Assembly (NCBI RefSeq): GCF_029167645.1
Contig: NZ_CP119147.1
Span: 1,798,001 to 1,862,000, forward strand
Source: Streptomyces sp. AM 2-1-1
GTDB lineage: Bacteria; Actinomycetota; Actinomycetes; Streptomycetales; Streptomycetaceae
Direction: 5' to 3'
DNA: 64,000 nt
Under the pieces are notes generated by a model. The model searched no databases. It was not told the DNA's origin and saw only the letters and a list, made by a program, of their open reading frames with translations. Below are positions 44,740 through 53,512 of the stretch, piece by piece (the first letter of the stretch is position 1; every line of letters starts with the position of its first letter). Both the position numbers and the translations under genes were made by a program.

Positions 44740-45404
44740 TACGAGTCGTCGTCCTCGAAGTCGTCCGCGTGGACGGCGAAGGCCCAGATGAGGAATCCGA
44801 TAATCACCGCGCCGATCAGGATGCCCACGGACCCGGTGATGATGCCGGCGAGCGCCTGACCCCCGTTGGTGGCCTCGCCACGCTGGGCGCGCTTGCGGCC
44901 GAGGATCCCGAAGATCAGGGCCAGCACGCCCAGGATGATGCTCGCGACCCCGTACATGCAGAACAGGCAGATCGACAGGATGCCCAGCACCATGGCCGTG
45001 ATGCCCATGCCGTTCGCGGGTACGGGCGCCCAGAGCCCCTGACCGCCGTAGGCGTCGTAGCCGGTGTAACCGGGGTACTGCTGCTGCGGCGGGACGGCCG
45101 GGTAACCGTACTGGCCCACCGGCTGCTGCCCCGGGCCGTTCGGGGAGTACGGCGGAGGGGGCATCTCGGCGGGCCCGGGTCCGAAGCCGCCCTGTGCGGG
45201 CGGCGGGCCGTAGCCTCCGGCGAACGGCCCGGGACCCTGCTGCGGGCCCTCGAACCCCGGCATGGAGGTGACGGTCGGCTGGTCGTGCACCGCCGGCGGA
45301 CGGACCTCACCGCCCTGCTTGCCCAGCTCGACCCGGCCGTCCGGCGCCGCCCAGGGATCGCGGGGCTCCTGCCCGCCCCCGGGCAGCTCGGTGTTCTCTG
45401 ACAT
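44694..45404 (-). CDS. DUF4190 domain-containing membrane protein
   Basis: 236 aa. A long Pro/Gly/Gln/Tyr-rich cytoplasmic N-terminus (about 1-130) is followed by the DUF4190 pair of membrane helices (NGMGITAMVLGILSICLFCMYGVASIILGVLALIFGILGRKRAQRGEATNGGQALAGIITGSVGILIGAVIIGFLIWAF) and an acidic tail. A small-membrane-protein family common in actinobacteria; function unknown. Start ATG 45404 with GGGGGAG upstream. A TAGCAT hexamer about 30 bp upstream may be its -10. Confidence 0.85.
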   Translation of the reverse strand: MSENTELPGGGQEPRDPWAAPDGRVELGKQGGEVRPPAVHDQPTVTSMPGFEGPQQGPGPFAGGYGPPPAQGGFGPGPAEMPPPPYSPNGPGQQPVGQYGYPAVPPQQQYPGYTGYDAYGGQGLWAPVPANGMGITAMVLGILSICLFCMYGVASIILGVLALIFGILGRKRAQRGEATNGGQALAGIITGSVGILIGAVIIGFLIWAFAVHADDFEDDDSYYDDPFATSLVIDRS

Positions 45405-45465
45405 GTGACTCCCCCCTCGTGGTCCCGTCATGCTACGGCCCGGGCGGAGCGCCTCCGGCGGCGCC

Positions 45466-45471
45466 TACGAT
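45466..45471 (+). promoter_or_regulatory. Candidate -10 element of the deaminase gene
   Basis: TACGAT, a strong match to the Streptomyces vegetative -10, lies 85 bp upstream of the deaminase start in the divergent region. No convincing -35 accompanies it. Confidence 0.3.
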
Positions 45472-45556
45472 GATCGGTGCCACCGGCGGTCCGTGCCGGA
45501 GAACCGGGTGCCCTGGGCGGTCGGTGCCGGCGTACCGAGACTCCCGGAGGCTTCTC

Positions 45557-46591
45557 ATGAACGATCCGCACCCCTTCGTCGCGGGACTGCCCAAGGCCGA
45601 ACTCCACGTGCACCACGTGGGGTCGGCCTCCCCGCGCATCGTCGCCGAACTCGCCGCCCACCACCCGGACTCCAAGGTGCCGACCGACCCGGAGGCGCTG
45701 GCCGACTACTTCACCTTCACGGACTTCGGACACTTCATCGACGTCTACCTCTCGGTGGTGGACCTGATCCGTACACCCGAGGACGTCCGGCTCCTCACCT
45801 ACGAGATCGCGCGCGACATGGCACGGCAGAACATCCGGTACGCCGAGCTGACGTTGACGCCGTACAGCTCCACCCGGCGCGGCATCCCCGCGCAGGGATT
45901 CATGGAGGCCATCGAGGATGCGCGCAAGGCGGCCGAGGCGGAGTGGGGGACCGTACTGCGCTGGTGCTTCGACATCCCCGGCGAGGCGGGGCTCGAAGCG
46001 GCCGAGGAGACCACCCGTCTCGCGCTGGACCTGAGGCCCGAGGGCCTGGTCTCGTTCGGGCTCGGCGGCCCGGAGGTGGGCGTCGGGCGCCCGCAGTTCA
46101 AGCCCTACTTCGACCGCGCCATCGCCGCCGGGCTCCACTCGGTGCCGCACGCCGGCGAGACGACGGGCCCGGGGACGGTGTGGGACGCGCTCACGGCGCT
46201 GCGCGCGGAGCGCATCGGGCACGGGACGAGTTCCGTGCAGGATCCCGCGCTGCTGGCACACCTCGCGGAGCACCGCATCGCACTGGAGGTCTGCCCGACG
46301 TCCAACATCGCGACCCGAGCCGTCGCGGACCTCGACGCCCACCCGATCAAGGAGATGGTGGCGGCCGGGGTGCTGGTCACCGTCAACAGCGACGATCCGC
46401 CGATGTTCGGCACCGACCTGAACAACGAGTACGCGGTGGCGGCCCGGCTGCTGGAGCTGGACGAACGCGGCATCGCCGAGCTGGCGAAGAACGCCGTCGA
46501 GGCGTCCTTCCTGGACCCGGCCGGAAAGCGGAAGCTGGCGACCGAGATCGACACGTACACGGCCCGGTGGCTGGCGGCCCCCGGACACTGA
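45557..46591 (+). CDS. Adenosine deaminase family protein, probable aminodeoxyfutalosine deaminase
   Basis: 344 aa metal-dependent deaminase: zinc motif HVH (17-19) in KAELHVHHVGSASP, PHAGETTGPGTVWDAL (catalytic Glu), ERIGHGTS, LEVCPTSN and VNSDDPPMFGTDLNNEY. The KAELHVHHVGSASP variant of the usual KAELHxHLEG matches my recollection of the S. coelicolor enzyme SCO5662, which deaminates 6-aminodeoxyfutalosine in futalosine-dependent menaquinone synthesis. The precise substrate is therefore an inference from family knowledge. Start ATG 45557, 6 nt after GGAGG. No mqn genes are adjacent. Confidence 0.85.
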   Translation: MNDPHPFVAGLPKAELHVHHVGSASPRIVAELAAHHPDSKVPTDPEALADYFTFTDFGHFIDVYLSVVDLIRTPEDVRLLTYEIARDMARQNIRYAELTLTPYSSTRRGIPAQGFMEAIEDARKAAEAEWGTVLRWCFDIPGEAGLEAAEETTRLALDLRPEGLVSFGLGGPEVGVGRPQFKPYFDRAIAAGLHSVPHAGETTGPGTVWDALTALRAERIGHGTSSVQDPALLAHLAEHRIALEVCPTSNIATRAVADLDAHPIKEMVAAGVLVTVNSDDPPMFGTDLNNEYAVAARLLELDERGIAELAKNAVEASFLDPAGKRKLATEIDTYTARWLAAPGH

Positions 46592-46612
46592 CCCGGCCGC
46601 GACAATGGCCCC

Positions 46613-47317
46613 ATGGCACACACCGTCACCGCCGTGGGGCATCGCGGAGATCCCTACCGCGTCCGTGAGAACACCCTGTCCTCGATCCGGTCCGCCCTCG
46701 AACGGGGGGCGGACGCGGTCGAGATCGACGTCCGGGTGACCCGGGACGGGGTTCCGGTACTGCTCCACGATGCCTCGCTGCAACGGCTCTGGGGCCACGA
46801 CCGCGCACTCGCCACCCTCGGCCACGCCGAGTTGACGGAACTCACCGGCGGCGGGGTGCCGACCCTGCGCGAAGCGCTGGCGGCCGCGGGACCGCACCGG
46901 GTGATGGTGGACCTGCCCGGATCCACCGACGCCTCGGTGCGGACGATCGTGGGCACGGTGCGCGAGTGCGGCGCGGCGGACCGCGCCTACTACTGCGCCG
47001 GACCCGAGGCGATGCTCCGGGTGCGTACGGCCGACCCCTCGGCGGAGATCGCCCTGACCTGGACGACCCTTGCCCCGCCGCGTCCCGAACTCCTCGCGGC
47101 GATCGGTCCGCGCTGGCTGAACTACCGGTTCGGGCTGGTGACGCGGGAGGTGGCGGACCGCGTGCACCGGGACGGGCTGCTCGTCTCGGCATGGACCGCC
47201 GACACCGGGCGCACCATGCGGCGGCTGATCGACCGGGGAGTGGACTCCATCACCACCAACCGGGTCGACGTGCTGAGCCGGCTTCTCGCCGGCTCCCCTC
47301 CGACGAAGCCCGGTTGA
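46613..47317 (+). CDS. Glycerophosphodiester phosphodiesterase
   Basis: 234 aa GDPD barrel that cleaves glycerophosphodiesters to glycerol-3-phosphate and an alcohol. Catalytic His10/Arg11 in VGHRGDPYRVRENTL, metal ligands Glu37/Asp39 in VEIDVRVTRDGVPV and the second His in LLHDASLQR are present; the C-terminus LLVSAWTADTGRTMRRLIDRGVDSITTNRVDVL is typical. No signal peptide, so intracellular. Begins 21 bp after the deaminase gene and may be cotranscribed. Confidence 0.92.
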   Translation: MAHTVTAVGHRGDPYRVRENTLSSIRSALERGADAVEIDVRVTRDGVPVLLHDASLQRLWGHDRALATLGHAELTELTGGGVPTLREALAAAGPHRVMVDLPGSTDASVRTIVGTVRECGAADRAYYCAGPEAMLRVRTADPSAEIALTWTTLAPPRPELLAAIGPRWLNYRFGLVTREVADRVHRDGLLVSAWTADTGRTMRRLIDRGVDSITTNRVDVLSRLLAGSPPTKPG

Positions 47318-47389
47318 GCCCTCCCGGAACGCATCGCGCGGGGCGGGGAGTGCCCGTCCCGCGCCCTCGTCCGGCAAGATGACCGCCGG

Positions 47390-48676
47390 GTGGTTCCGCC
47401 GCGGCGCGGACCGGCGACCGGGGGCGCGGTGGACGTAACGAGAAGGTGGGCGCGGGCCCGCACGGGGTGGCCCGGTCGCCCCTGGGCGACGGACACCGGG
47501 GTGGCGCTGCTGGTGCAGGCGGCGGTGAGCGTGCCCTGGCTCCTCCCCCGCGACCCGGGTCAGGATCCGGCGGATCTCACCGCCTACCTCCTGACGACGC
47601 TGACGGTGCTGCCGCTGGTGTGGCGCCGCCGGGCCCCGGCCACGGTGCTGCTGGCCTGCATGGCGACCCTGGGGCTCTACACGGGTGCGGTGGACGGGCC
47701 GGGGCAGACCCTGCCGTACACGGCGCTGGTCGCCCTCTACACGGTGGGCGCCGCGTGCCCCTCCCCGCGTCGCCAGCTCCTGCTGGCCCTCTCGCTGGCG
47801 ACGGTCTTCCCCGCCAGCGCGTGGAACACGGGCGAGATCCGGGAACTCGTTTTCTCCCTCATGGTCCTGACCGGCGCCTACGGCTTCGGCCGCCTCGCCC
47901 GCGTCCGCCAGGAGTACACCAGGGCCGTGGAGGAGAGGGCCGAGCAGTCGGAGCTGACCCGACGCGTCGAGGCCGAGCGCGCCGCCGCCCGCGAACGGGC
48001 CCGGATCGCCCGGGAGATGCACGATGTCCTGGCGCACGCGGTGAGCCTGATGGTGGTGCAGGCGGAGGCCGGTCCGGTGGCGGTGCGTACGGCGCCGGAG
48101 CGCGCGGAGGCGGCCTTCGAGGCGATCTCGGAGGCGGGCCGGGACGCGATGACGCAGCTGCGCCGCATGCTGGGCGTGCTGCGGGAGGACGGGGTGGACG
48201 GACGCGTCCTCCTGGAACCCCAGCCCGGGGTGGGCGAGTTACCCGCCCTGCTGGAACGGGTGCGGGCCGGCGGTTCGGAGGTCGTCCACGTGGTGACGGG
48301 CTCCCCCGTGCCGGTCCCGGCGGATGTGGGGGCAGCCGTGCACCGCATCGCCCAGGAGGCCCTGACCAACGTGGTGAAGCACGCACCGGCTTCCCGCGTC
48401 ACCGTCGGACTCGACTATTTGGACGACGCGTTGCGGATCTCGGTGACCGACGACGGAGGTGGCGCCGGCCTCGGCTCCGCCCCGGCTCCCGCCCCGCCGC
48501 GACCGTACCCGTCGCCCTCCGCGGTCCCGTCCGGGGGCTTCGGCCTGGTGGGGATCCGCGAGCGGGCGGCGGCGCACGGAGGTACGGCCCGAGTGGGCCC
48601 CGCTCCGACGGGCCGCGGGTTCCAGGTCGCGGCCACGATCCCGCTCACCCTTCCCGTTCAGGAGGACGGCAGTTGA
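47390..48676 (+). CDS. Sensor histidine kinase, NarL/DesK (HisKA_3) type
   Basis: 428 aa. Four to five N-terminal membrane helices (about 36-170) with little extracellular sequence, a coiled-coil linker and the HisKA_3 box ARERARIAREMHDVLAHAVSLM (phospho-acceptor His211). The HATPase domain has AVHRIAQEALTNVVKHAPAS (N box), DDGGGAG (G1) and GGFGLVGIRERAAAHGG. GTG 47390 lies 9 nt after CAAGAT and may be leaderless; GTG 47429 is an alternative start. TTGA overlap with the response regulator. Signal unknown. Confidence 0.9.
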   Translation: MVPPRRGPATGGAVDVTRRWARARTGWPGRPWATDTGVALLVQAAVSVPWLLPRDPGQDPADLTAYLLTTLTVLPLVWRRRAPATVLLACMATLGLYTGAVDGPGQTLPYTALVALYTVGAACPSPRRQLLLALSLATVFPASAWNTGEIRELVFSLMVLTGAYGFGRLARVRQEYTRAVEERAEQSELTRRVEAERAAARERARIAREMHDVLAHAVSLMVVQAEAGPVAVRTAPERAEAAFEAISEAGRDAMTQLRRMLGVLREDGVDGRVLLEPQPGVGELPALLERVRAGGSEVVHVVTGSPVPVPADVGAAVHRIAQEALTNVVKHAPASRVTVGLDYLDDALRISVTDDGGGAGLGSAPAPAPPRPYPSPSAVPSGGFGLVGIRERAAAHGGTARVGPAPTGRGFQVAATIPLTLPVQEDGS

Positions 48677-49332
48677 CGATCCGCGTGGTGGTGGCCGACG
48701 ACCAGGAGCTGGTACGCAGCGGCTTCTCGATGATTCTCGGCGCGCAGCCGGACATCGAGGTGGTCGCCGAGGTGGGCGACGGGGCGGCGGCCGTGGCGGC
48801 GGTGCGCGCGCTCGGGCCGGACGTGGTCCTGCTGGACGTGCGGATGCCGGTCATGGACGGCATCGAGGCGTGCCGGACGATCAGTGCCGAGAGCGACTGC
48901 CGCTCCGTCATGCTCACCACCTTCGACTCGGACGCGTACGTGTACGAAGCGCTGCACGCGGGGGCGAGCGGCTTCCTCCTGAAGGACGTCCGCCGGGACG
49001 ACCTGGTGCACGCGGTACGGGTGGCGGTGGCCGGGGACTCCCTGCTGGCGCCCTCCGTCGCACGTCGGCTGATCGCCGCGTACACGGCCCGGCCGGCGCC
49101 GAGCGCCACGCCCACCGCCGAGGCCCGGCTGGCGCGGCTGACCGGCCGCGAACGGGAGACCCTGCTCCACCTCGCCCGCGGGCTCTCCAACGCGGAGATC
49201 GCCGAGGCGCTCGTCGTCAGCGACCACACGGTGAAGACGCACGTGGGGAACGTGCTGTCCAAGCTCGGGCTGCGCGACCGCGTGCAGGCGGTCATCTGCG
49301 CGTACGAAACGGGGTTGGTGACACCTCGGTGA
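48673..49332 (+). CDS. Response regulator, NarL/LuxR family
   Basis: 219 aa. Receiver domain with VVVADDQELVRSGFSMIL, phospho-acceptor Asp55 in VVLLDVRMPVMDG and the conserved Lys in FLLKDVRRDDLV; C-terminal LuxR helix-turn-helix LTGRERETLLHLARGLSNAEIAEALVVSDHTVKTHVGNVLSKLGLRDRVQAVICAYE. Starts at TTG 48673, overlapping the kinase stop, after GGAGG (48661-48665). Forms a cognate pair with the kinase; targets unknown. Confidence 0.93.
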   Translation: MTIRVVVADDQELVRSGFSMILGAQPDIEVVAEVGDGAAAVAAVRALGPDVVLLDVRMPVMDGIEACRTISAESDCRSVMLTTFDSDAYVYEALHAGASGFLLKDVRRDDLVHAVRVAVAGDSLLAPSVARRLIAAYTARPAPSATPTAEARLARLTGRERETLLHLARGLSNAEIAEALVVSDHTVKTHVGNVLSKLGLRDRVQAVICAYETGLVTPR

Positions 49333-49361
49333 TCTTCCTCCCCCGAGCGGGGGAGGAAGAT
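49332..49361 (+). terminator. Terminator of the two-component operon
   Basis: ATCTTCCTCCCCC (49332-49344) pairs perfectly with GGGGGAGGAAGAT (49349-49361) around GAGC, starting within the response-regulator stop codon. Confidence 0.85.
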
Positions 49362-49489
49362 ACCGCGTCTCCCCCGTGCGGGTGAGGGAAGCTCCCCCGG
49401 ACAAACCCCCGCTCGGGTGATCCGCCGGGCCCCCGGGATCAACAGGATGGAACCACCGAAGCGTTACCCCATCCGTCACGGAGGCTCCG

Positions 49490-50686
49490 ATGAAGAACCG
49501 CACCCGCGCCCTGCTCGCCTCGTCCCTGATCCTCGGAGTGCTGGCCGGACCGGCCGCCGTACCGGGTCACGCCGCGACCGGCCCGGCCGTGGTCGGCGCC
49601 GCCCGCGGCGGCACCGGCGCCGTGGACACCGCCGCCCTGTCCGAGGCGCTCGCGGGGCTCCCCCGGGCCGACGCCACCGCCGCACTCGTCCGGGTCTCGG
49701 GCACCGACGGCACCTGGCGGGGCAGCGCGGGCGTGCACGACCTCGCCTCCGGCCGCCCCGCCGACCCGGGCGCCCGCTTCCGGGTGGGCTCCGTGACCAA
49801 GGTCTTCACCGCCGCAACGGCCCTCCAACTCGTCGGTGAGCGGAAGCTGTCGCTGGACCGCACGGCCCGCTCCTACCTCCCCGCCCTCGTCCCGGCCGCG
49901 TACGCGCGGGTGACCGTCGGCCAACTGCTCAACCACACGAGCGGCATACCGGCGGCCGACATGCCGGGAGAGACGGTGGAGGAGTGGTACGCCCACCGCT
50001 TCGACCCGCACACCCCGCAGGAGATGCTCGCCTCCGCGACCGCGAAGGAGCCGGAGTTCGCGCCGGGCCGCAGTCAGCACTACCTCAACATCAACTACAC
50101 CCTGCTCGGCCTGCTCATGGAGAAGGTCACCGGTGACAGCTACGCCCACCAGGTCTCGGCGCGTGTCCTGCGCCCGCTCGGCCTCGACGCCACGTACCTC
50201 CCGGAGGGCGAGGCCCGCATCCGGGGCCCGTACAACCACGGCTACCAGATCTTCCCGGCGGCCGACGGCACGACGGAGCTCAGGGACGTCTCCGTCTGGG
50301 GCACCGCGGACGCGTGGGCGGCGGGCGATCTCGTGTCGACCGCCGCCGACCTGGAGCGCTTCACCCGCGCGCTGTTCCAGGGCGACGTGGTGCGGGGTCC
50401 GCTGCTGGAGGAGATGTTCACCCTGCCGGACGCCTCGGTGCGCATGTACGGCTCCGGCGACCCCGCCCGGTTCAGCGCGGGCCTCTCGGTGATGACGCTG
50501 GGTGGGCGGCAGGTCTGGGGGAAGACGGGCGGCCGCTACGGCTACAACAGCGCGATAGCGGCGACCCGCGATCTGTCCAGGACCCTCGTCTACAGCGTCA
50601 ACTCCACGGACGCCAAGGGCGAGGCGGCGAACTCCACGGCGCTGAGCATCGTCGTGGCGGCGTACGGCGCCCCGAGCGCGCCCTGA
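49490..50686 (+). CDS. Secreted serine hydrolase (beta-lactamase class C / DD-peptidase family)
   Basis: 398 aa with a Sec signal peptide (about 1-29, MKNRTRALLASSLILGVLAG...GHA). Active-site motifs: SVTK (101-104, nucleophile Ser101), YLN (198-200) in SQHYLNINYTLLG, and KTG in GRQVWGKTGGRYGYNS. Such enzymes act as D-alanyl-D-alanine carboxypeptidases, esterases or beta-lactamases outside the cell; the sequence does not decide which. Start ATG 49490 after GGAGG. Downstream of, but not coupled to, the two-component pair. Confidence 0.9.
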   Translation: MKNRTRALLASSLILGVLAGPAAVPGHAATGPAVVGAARGGTGAVDTAALSEALAGLPRADATAALVRVSGTDGTWRGSAGVHDLASGRPADPGARFRVGSVTKVFTAATALQLVGERKLSLDRTARSYLPALVPAAYARVTVGQLLNHTSGIPAADMPGETVEEWYAHRFDPHTPQEMLASATAKEPEFAPGRSQHYLNINYTLLGLLMEKVTGDSYAHQVSARVLRPLGLDATYLPEGEARIRGPYNHGYQIFPAADGTTELRDVSVWGTADAWAAGDLVSTAADLERFTRALFQGDVVRGPLLEEMFTLPDASVRMYGSGDPARFSAGLSVMTLGGRQVWGKTGGRYGYNSAIAATRDLSRTLVYSVNSTDAKGEAANSTALSIVVAAYGAPSAP

Positions 50687-50751
50687 ACGACGGTGGCCGG
50701 CGGATGCCGCGGCCGGACCGAAAGGCGGGGTTCGGCGGACCGCGGTCGGCG

Positions 50752-51342
50752 TCACGGCGCCCTCCCGCCTGCGACCGCCGAGTCGTTAGCGCGCGGACGC
50801 GGACGCTCCGAGGGGGACGGTTCGGCCGCGCGCCACCCCGCCGCCCGGTCGTCCTCCAGCCGTTTGATCATCCGCCACACCACCAGCAGCGGAATCACCC
50901 CGAAGACGCCGAACGACATGTCGATCACCGTCCACCAGAACGGAATGCCCCGCAGCGGCCCGCAGACCAGGGCGAGCGGCAGGATGCCGGCGCAGGCGAT
51001 CATGCCGAACTCCACGACCCAGATGTTGCGGACCGGATCGCGGTAGGGACCGTAGAACGCCACCGCGATGACGAGATGGGCGAAGGCCAGCCAGTCGGTT
51101 CCGTACAGCAGGAAGGGATGACGCGCGTCGGCCTCGTCGAGGCCGGTGCGCACCCGGGTGATCCACTCCATCAGGGCGGGCGCGCGCTCGGGGACCGGTG
51201 ACGCCGAGGAGGCCAACAGCTGATCGGCCCAGCGGAGTTCATGGACGAGCGGGAAAGCGGTGAGCCCGCTCAGCACCAGGCAGACGATGAAGACGACCAG
51301 CCACACGCGTATGCGCCGCACCAGGGCGGCCTGCTCGTTCAT
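50752..51342 (-). CDS. Small membrane protein of unknown function
   Basis: 196 aa with about four membrane helices (VWLVVFIVCLVLSGLTAFPLV, LLYGTDWLAFAHLVIAVAFY, VVEFGMIACAGILPLALVC, WTVIDMSFGVFGVIPLLVVWRMI), charged loops and a basic Arg/Pro-rich cytoplasmic tail. I do not recognise a named family. ATG 51342 is chosen over GTG 51351: TAGAGT ends 7 nt upstream, indicating a leaderless mRNA, and the promoter overlaps a palindrome. Confidence 0.75.
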   Translation of the reverse strand: MNEQAALVRRIRVWLVVFIVCLVLSGLTAFPLVHELRWADQLLASSASPVPERAPALMEWITRVRTGLDEADARHPFLLYGTDWLAFAHLVIAVAFYGPYRDPVRNIWVVEFGMIACAGILPLALVCGPLRGIPFWWTVIDMSFGVFGVIPLLVVWRMIKRLEDDRAAGWRAAEPSPSERPRPRANDSAVAGGRAP

Positions 51343-51349
51343 GGCCCGC

Positions 51350-51378
51350 ACTCTACGCCTTTATGAACGTGTTCAAAA
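51350..51378 (-). promoter_or_regulatory. Promoter with overlapping operator-like palindrome
   Basis: On the minus strand TTGAAC (plus 51371-51376) and TAGAGT (plus 51350-51355) are about 15 bp apart. TGAACGTGTTCA (51364-51375) overlaps the -35 and has the form of many TetR-family operators. The first transcribed base would be at or near ATG 51342. No TetR gene is present in the window. Confidence 0.45.
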
Positions 51379-51427
51379 CTCTCGGGCGCCGCATTCTCCC
51401 GGGACGGCCGAGAGCTCCCCGGGACGG

Positions 51428-51459
51428 CGAACGGCCCCCGGAGAGCCGGGGGCCGTTCG
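51428..51459 (-). terminator. Terminator of the gamma-aminobutyraldehyde dehydrogenase gene
   Basis: Perfect 14-bp stem CGAACGGCCCCCGG (51428-51441) / CCGGGGGCCGTTCG (51446-51459) around AGAG, about 115 bp past the dehydrogenase stop. Confidence 0.85.
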
Positions 51460-51574
51460 TGGAGTCCTGCGACGCGGACGAGCCGTCGGCCGCCGCCACT
51501 CGTACGACGCGAAAGAGGCCCAGCGCGACGAGGCGGCCGGCACGGGACGCGGTCGGCCGCCGTCGAAGGACCGG

Positions 51575-53014
51575 TCAGCCGTCGAGGGAGGTCATGACGT
51601 GCTTGACGCGGGTGTAGTCCTCGAAGCCGTACGCCGAGAGGTCCTTGCCGTAGCCGGACTTCTTGAACCCGCCGTGCGGCATCTCGGCGACCAGCGGGAT
51701 GTGGGTGTTGATCCAGACGCAGCCGAAGTCGAGGTTCTTCGACATCCGCATGGCGCGGGCGTGGTCCTTGGTCCACACCGAGGACGCCAGGGCGTACTCC
51801 ACGCCGTTGGCGAACTCCAGGGCCTCGGCCTCGTCGGTGAACGACTGCACGGTGATGACCGGGCCGAAGACCTCGTTCTGGACGATCTCGTCGTCCTGAC
51901 GCAGCCCGGAGACGACGGTCGGCGCCCAGAAGTAGCCCTTCTCGCCGACCCGGTGCCCCCCGGCCTCGACGACGGCGTGGGCGGGGAGGCGGTCGATGAA
52001 CCCGCTGACCTGGGCGAGCTGCTGGGCGTTGTTGAGCGGGCCGTACAGCACGTCCTCGTCGTCGGGCAGGCCCGTCTTCGTACCCTTCGCGGCCGCCGCC
52101 AGCGCCGTCACGAAGGCGTCGTGCACCGACGCGTGCACCAGCACCCGGGTCGCGGCCGTACAGTCCTGGCCGGCGTTGAAGAAGCCCGCCTCGCAGATGC
52201 CGGCCACGGCCTTCTCCATGTCCACGTCCTCGAAGACCACGACGGGCGCCTTGCCGCCGAGCTCCAGGTGGACACGCTTGACGTCCTTCGCCGCCGAGGC
52301 GGCGACCTCCATGCCGGCGCGCACGGAACCGGTGATGGACGCCATCGCCGGGGTCGGGTGCTCCACCATCGCCCGCCCGGTCTCGCGGTCGCCGCACACG
52401 ACGTTGAAGACCCCGGCGGGGAGGATCTCGCCGATGAGCCCGGCGATCAGAACGGTCGAGGCCGGGGTGGTGTCGGACGGCTTGAGGACGACGGTGTTCC
52501 CGGCGGCGAGCGCCGGAGCGAACTTCCAGACCGCCATCATCATCGGGTAGTTCCACGGCGCCACCTGGGCGCAGACACCGACCGGCTCGCGCCGGACGAT
52601 CGAGGTGAGGCCCTCCATGTACTCCCCGGCCGAGCGGCCCTCCAGCATCCGGGCCGCGCCCGCGAAGAAACGGATCTGATCCACCATCGGGGGAATCTCT
52701 TCGGTGCGGGTGAGACCCAGCGGCTTGCCGGTGTTCTCGGACTCCGCCGCGATCAACTCCTCCGCGTGCTCCTCGAACGCGTCGGCGATCTTGAGCAGGG
52801 CCTTCTGCCGCTCGGCGGGGGTGGTGTCGCGCCATGCGGGGAACGCCGCGGCGGCGGCCGCCATGGCGGCGTCCACGTCGGCGGGGCCGGAGAGCGGCGA
52901 CGTCGCGTAGACCTCCTCGGTGGCCGGGTTGACCACGTCGAGGGTCCTCCCGTCCACGGCGTCCCGGAACTCTCCGTCGATGTAGTTGCGCAGTCGGCGC
53001 ACCTCGGTGGTCAC
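51575..53014 (-). CDS. Gamma-aminobutyraldehyde dehydrogenase
   Basis: Oxidises 4-aminobutanal (from putrescine) to GABA with NAD. 479 aa with the aldehyde dehydrogenase motifs CAQVAPWNYPMMMAVWKFAPALAAGN, LELGGKAPVVVFEDVDMEKA (Glu), FFNAGQDCTAATR (Cys) and EVFGPVITVQ; the overall sequence resembles PatD/YdcW-type enzymes. GTG 53014 is chosen because AGGAGG lies 7 nt upstream; GTG 53020 would leave almost no spacing. It would feed GABA to the gabT-encoded enzyme at 38983. Confidence 0.9.
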   Translation of the reverse strand: MTTEVRRLRNYIDGEFRDAVDGRTLDVVNPATEEVYATSPLSGPADVDAAMAAAAAAFPAWRDTTPAERQKALLKIADAFEEHAEELIAAESENTGKPLGLTRTEEIPPMVDQIRFFAGAARMLEGRSAGEYMEGLTSIVRREPVGVCAQVAPWNYPMMMAVWKFAPALAAGNTVVLKPSDTTPASTVLIAGLIGEILPAGVFNVVCGDRETGRAMVEHPTPAMASITGSVRAGMEVAASAAKDVKRVHLELGGKAPVVVFEDVDMEKAVAGICEAGFFNAGQDCTAATRVLVHASVHDAFVTALAAAAKGTKTGLPDDEDVLYGPLNNAQQLAQVSGFIDRLPAHAVVEAGGHRVGEKGYFWAPTVVSGLRQDDEIVQNEVFGPVITVQSFTDEAEALEFANGVEYALASSVWTKDHARAMRMSKNLDFGCVWINTHIPLVAEMPHGGFKKSGYGKDLSAYGFEDYTRVKHVMTSLDG

Positions 53015-53153
53015 AGCCACCCCTCCTAGTCGTCGGTCTCTTGCGTCGGCCCGTGTCTCCCGGCCAGCCTACGGCGCGCCCACCGACACGCCGACACTTT
53101 CTGCTTGCCGAAGCCGCGAAGACTGCGAATCGTGTGGCCCGGCCTCCCTTCCG

Positions 53154-53168
53154 CGACGAATTTCGTCG
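53154..53168. promoter_or_regulatory. Perfect palindrome CGACGAA-T-TTCGTCG
   Basis: A 7-bp perfect inverted repeat with a single central base, unusually AT-containing for this DNA, within the divergent intergenic region about 140 bp upstream of the dehydrogenase start. Operator-like; regulator unknown. Confidence 0.35.
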
Positions 53169-53490
53169 TTTCCGCCCGGCGGAGATCGGCTGCGCGACCA
53201 CGAATGGCCCTGAGCCGATCGGCCCTCGGGTCCGGACCCCTCCGTGCGCGCGCTTCCCACGAGGCTCGTCCACCGGATGCCGATGCCGAGGCCCCAGCCG
53301 AAGCTGAAGCGGAGAGTCCGCACGGCGGCCCAAGGGCCCACCGCGCCCCTTCTCACCGCAGCCGGTCCGCCGCGACGGCGTTGCCCCGGATCCACCCGTT
53401 CGAGTGGGAACGGACTCGTCCGGGCCGCGTGCGGTACGCACTCCCCGGTCCCACTCCTTACCGTGCCCAGTGACCGATCGGCCGCGTCTT

Positions 53491-53512
53491 CGTTCCCCCG
53501 TACGAGGGAACG
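53491..53512. promoter_or_regulatory. Inverted repeat upstream of the ABC-type ATPase
   Basis: CGTTCCC (53491-53497) and GGGAACG (53506-53512), spaced by 8 nt, lie 30-50 bp upstream of the ATPase start. Candidate operator or 5' hairpin. Confidence 0.3.

Noticed and set aside
53069..53473. Open frames of 108 and 122 codons on the two strands of the 53015-53541 spacer
   Set aside because: No Shine-Dalgarno or leaderless promoter, no recognisable fold, Arg/Ala/Pro-rich shadow-like composition.
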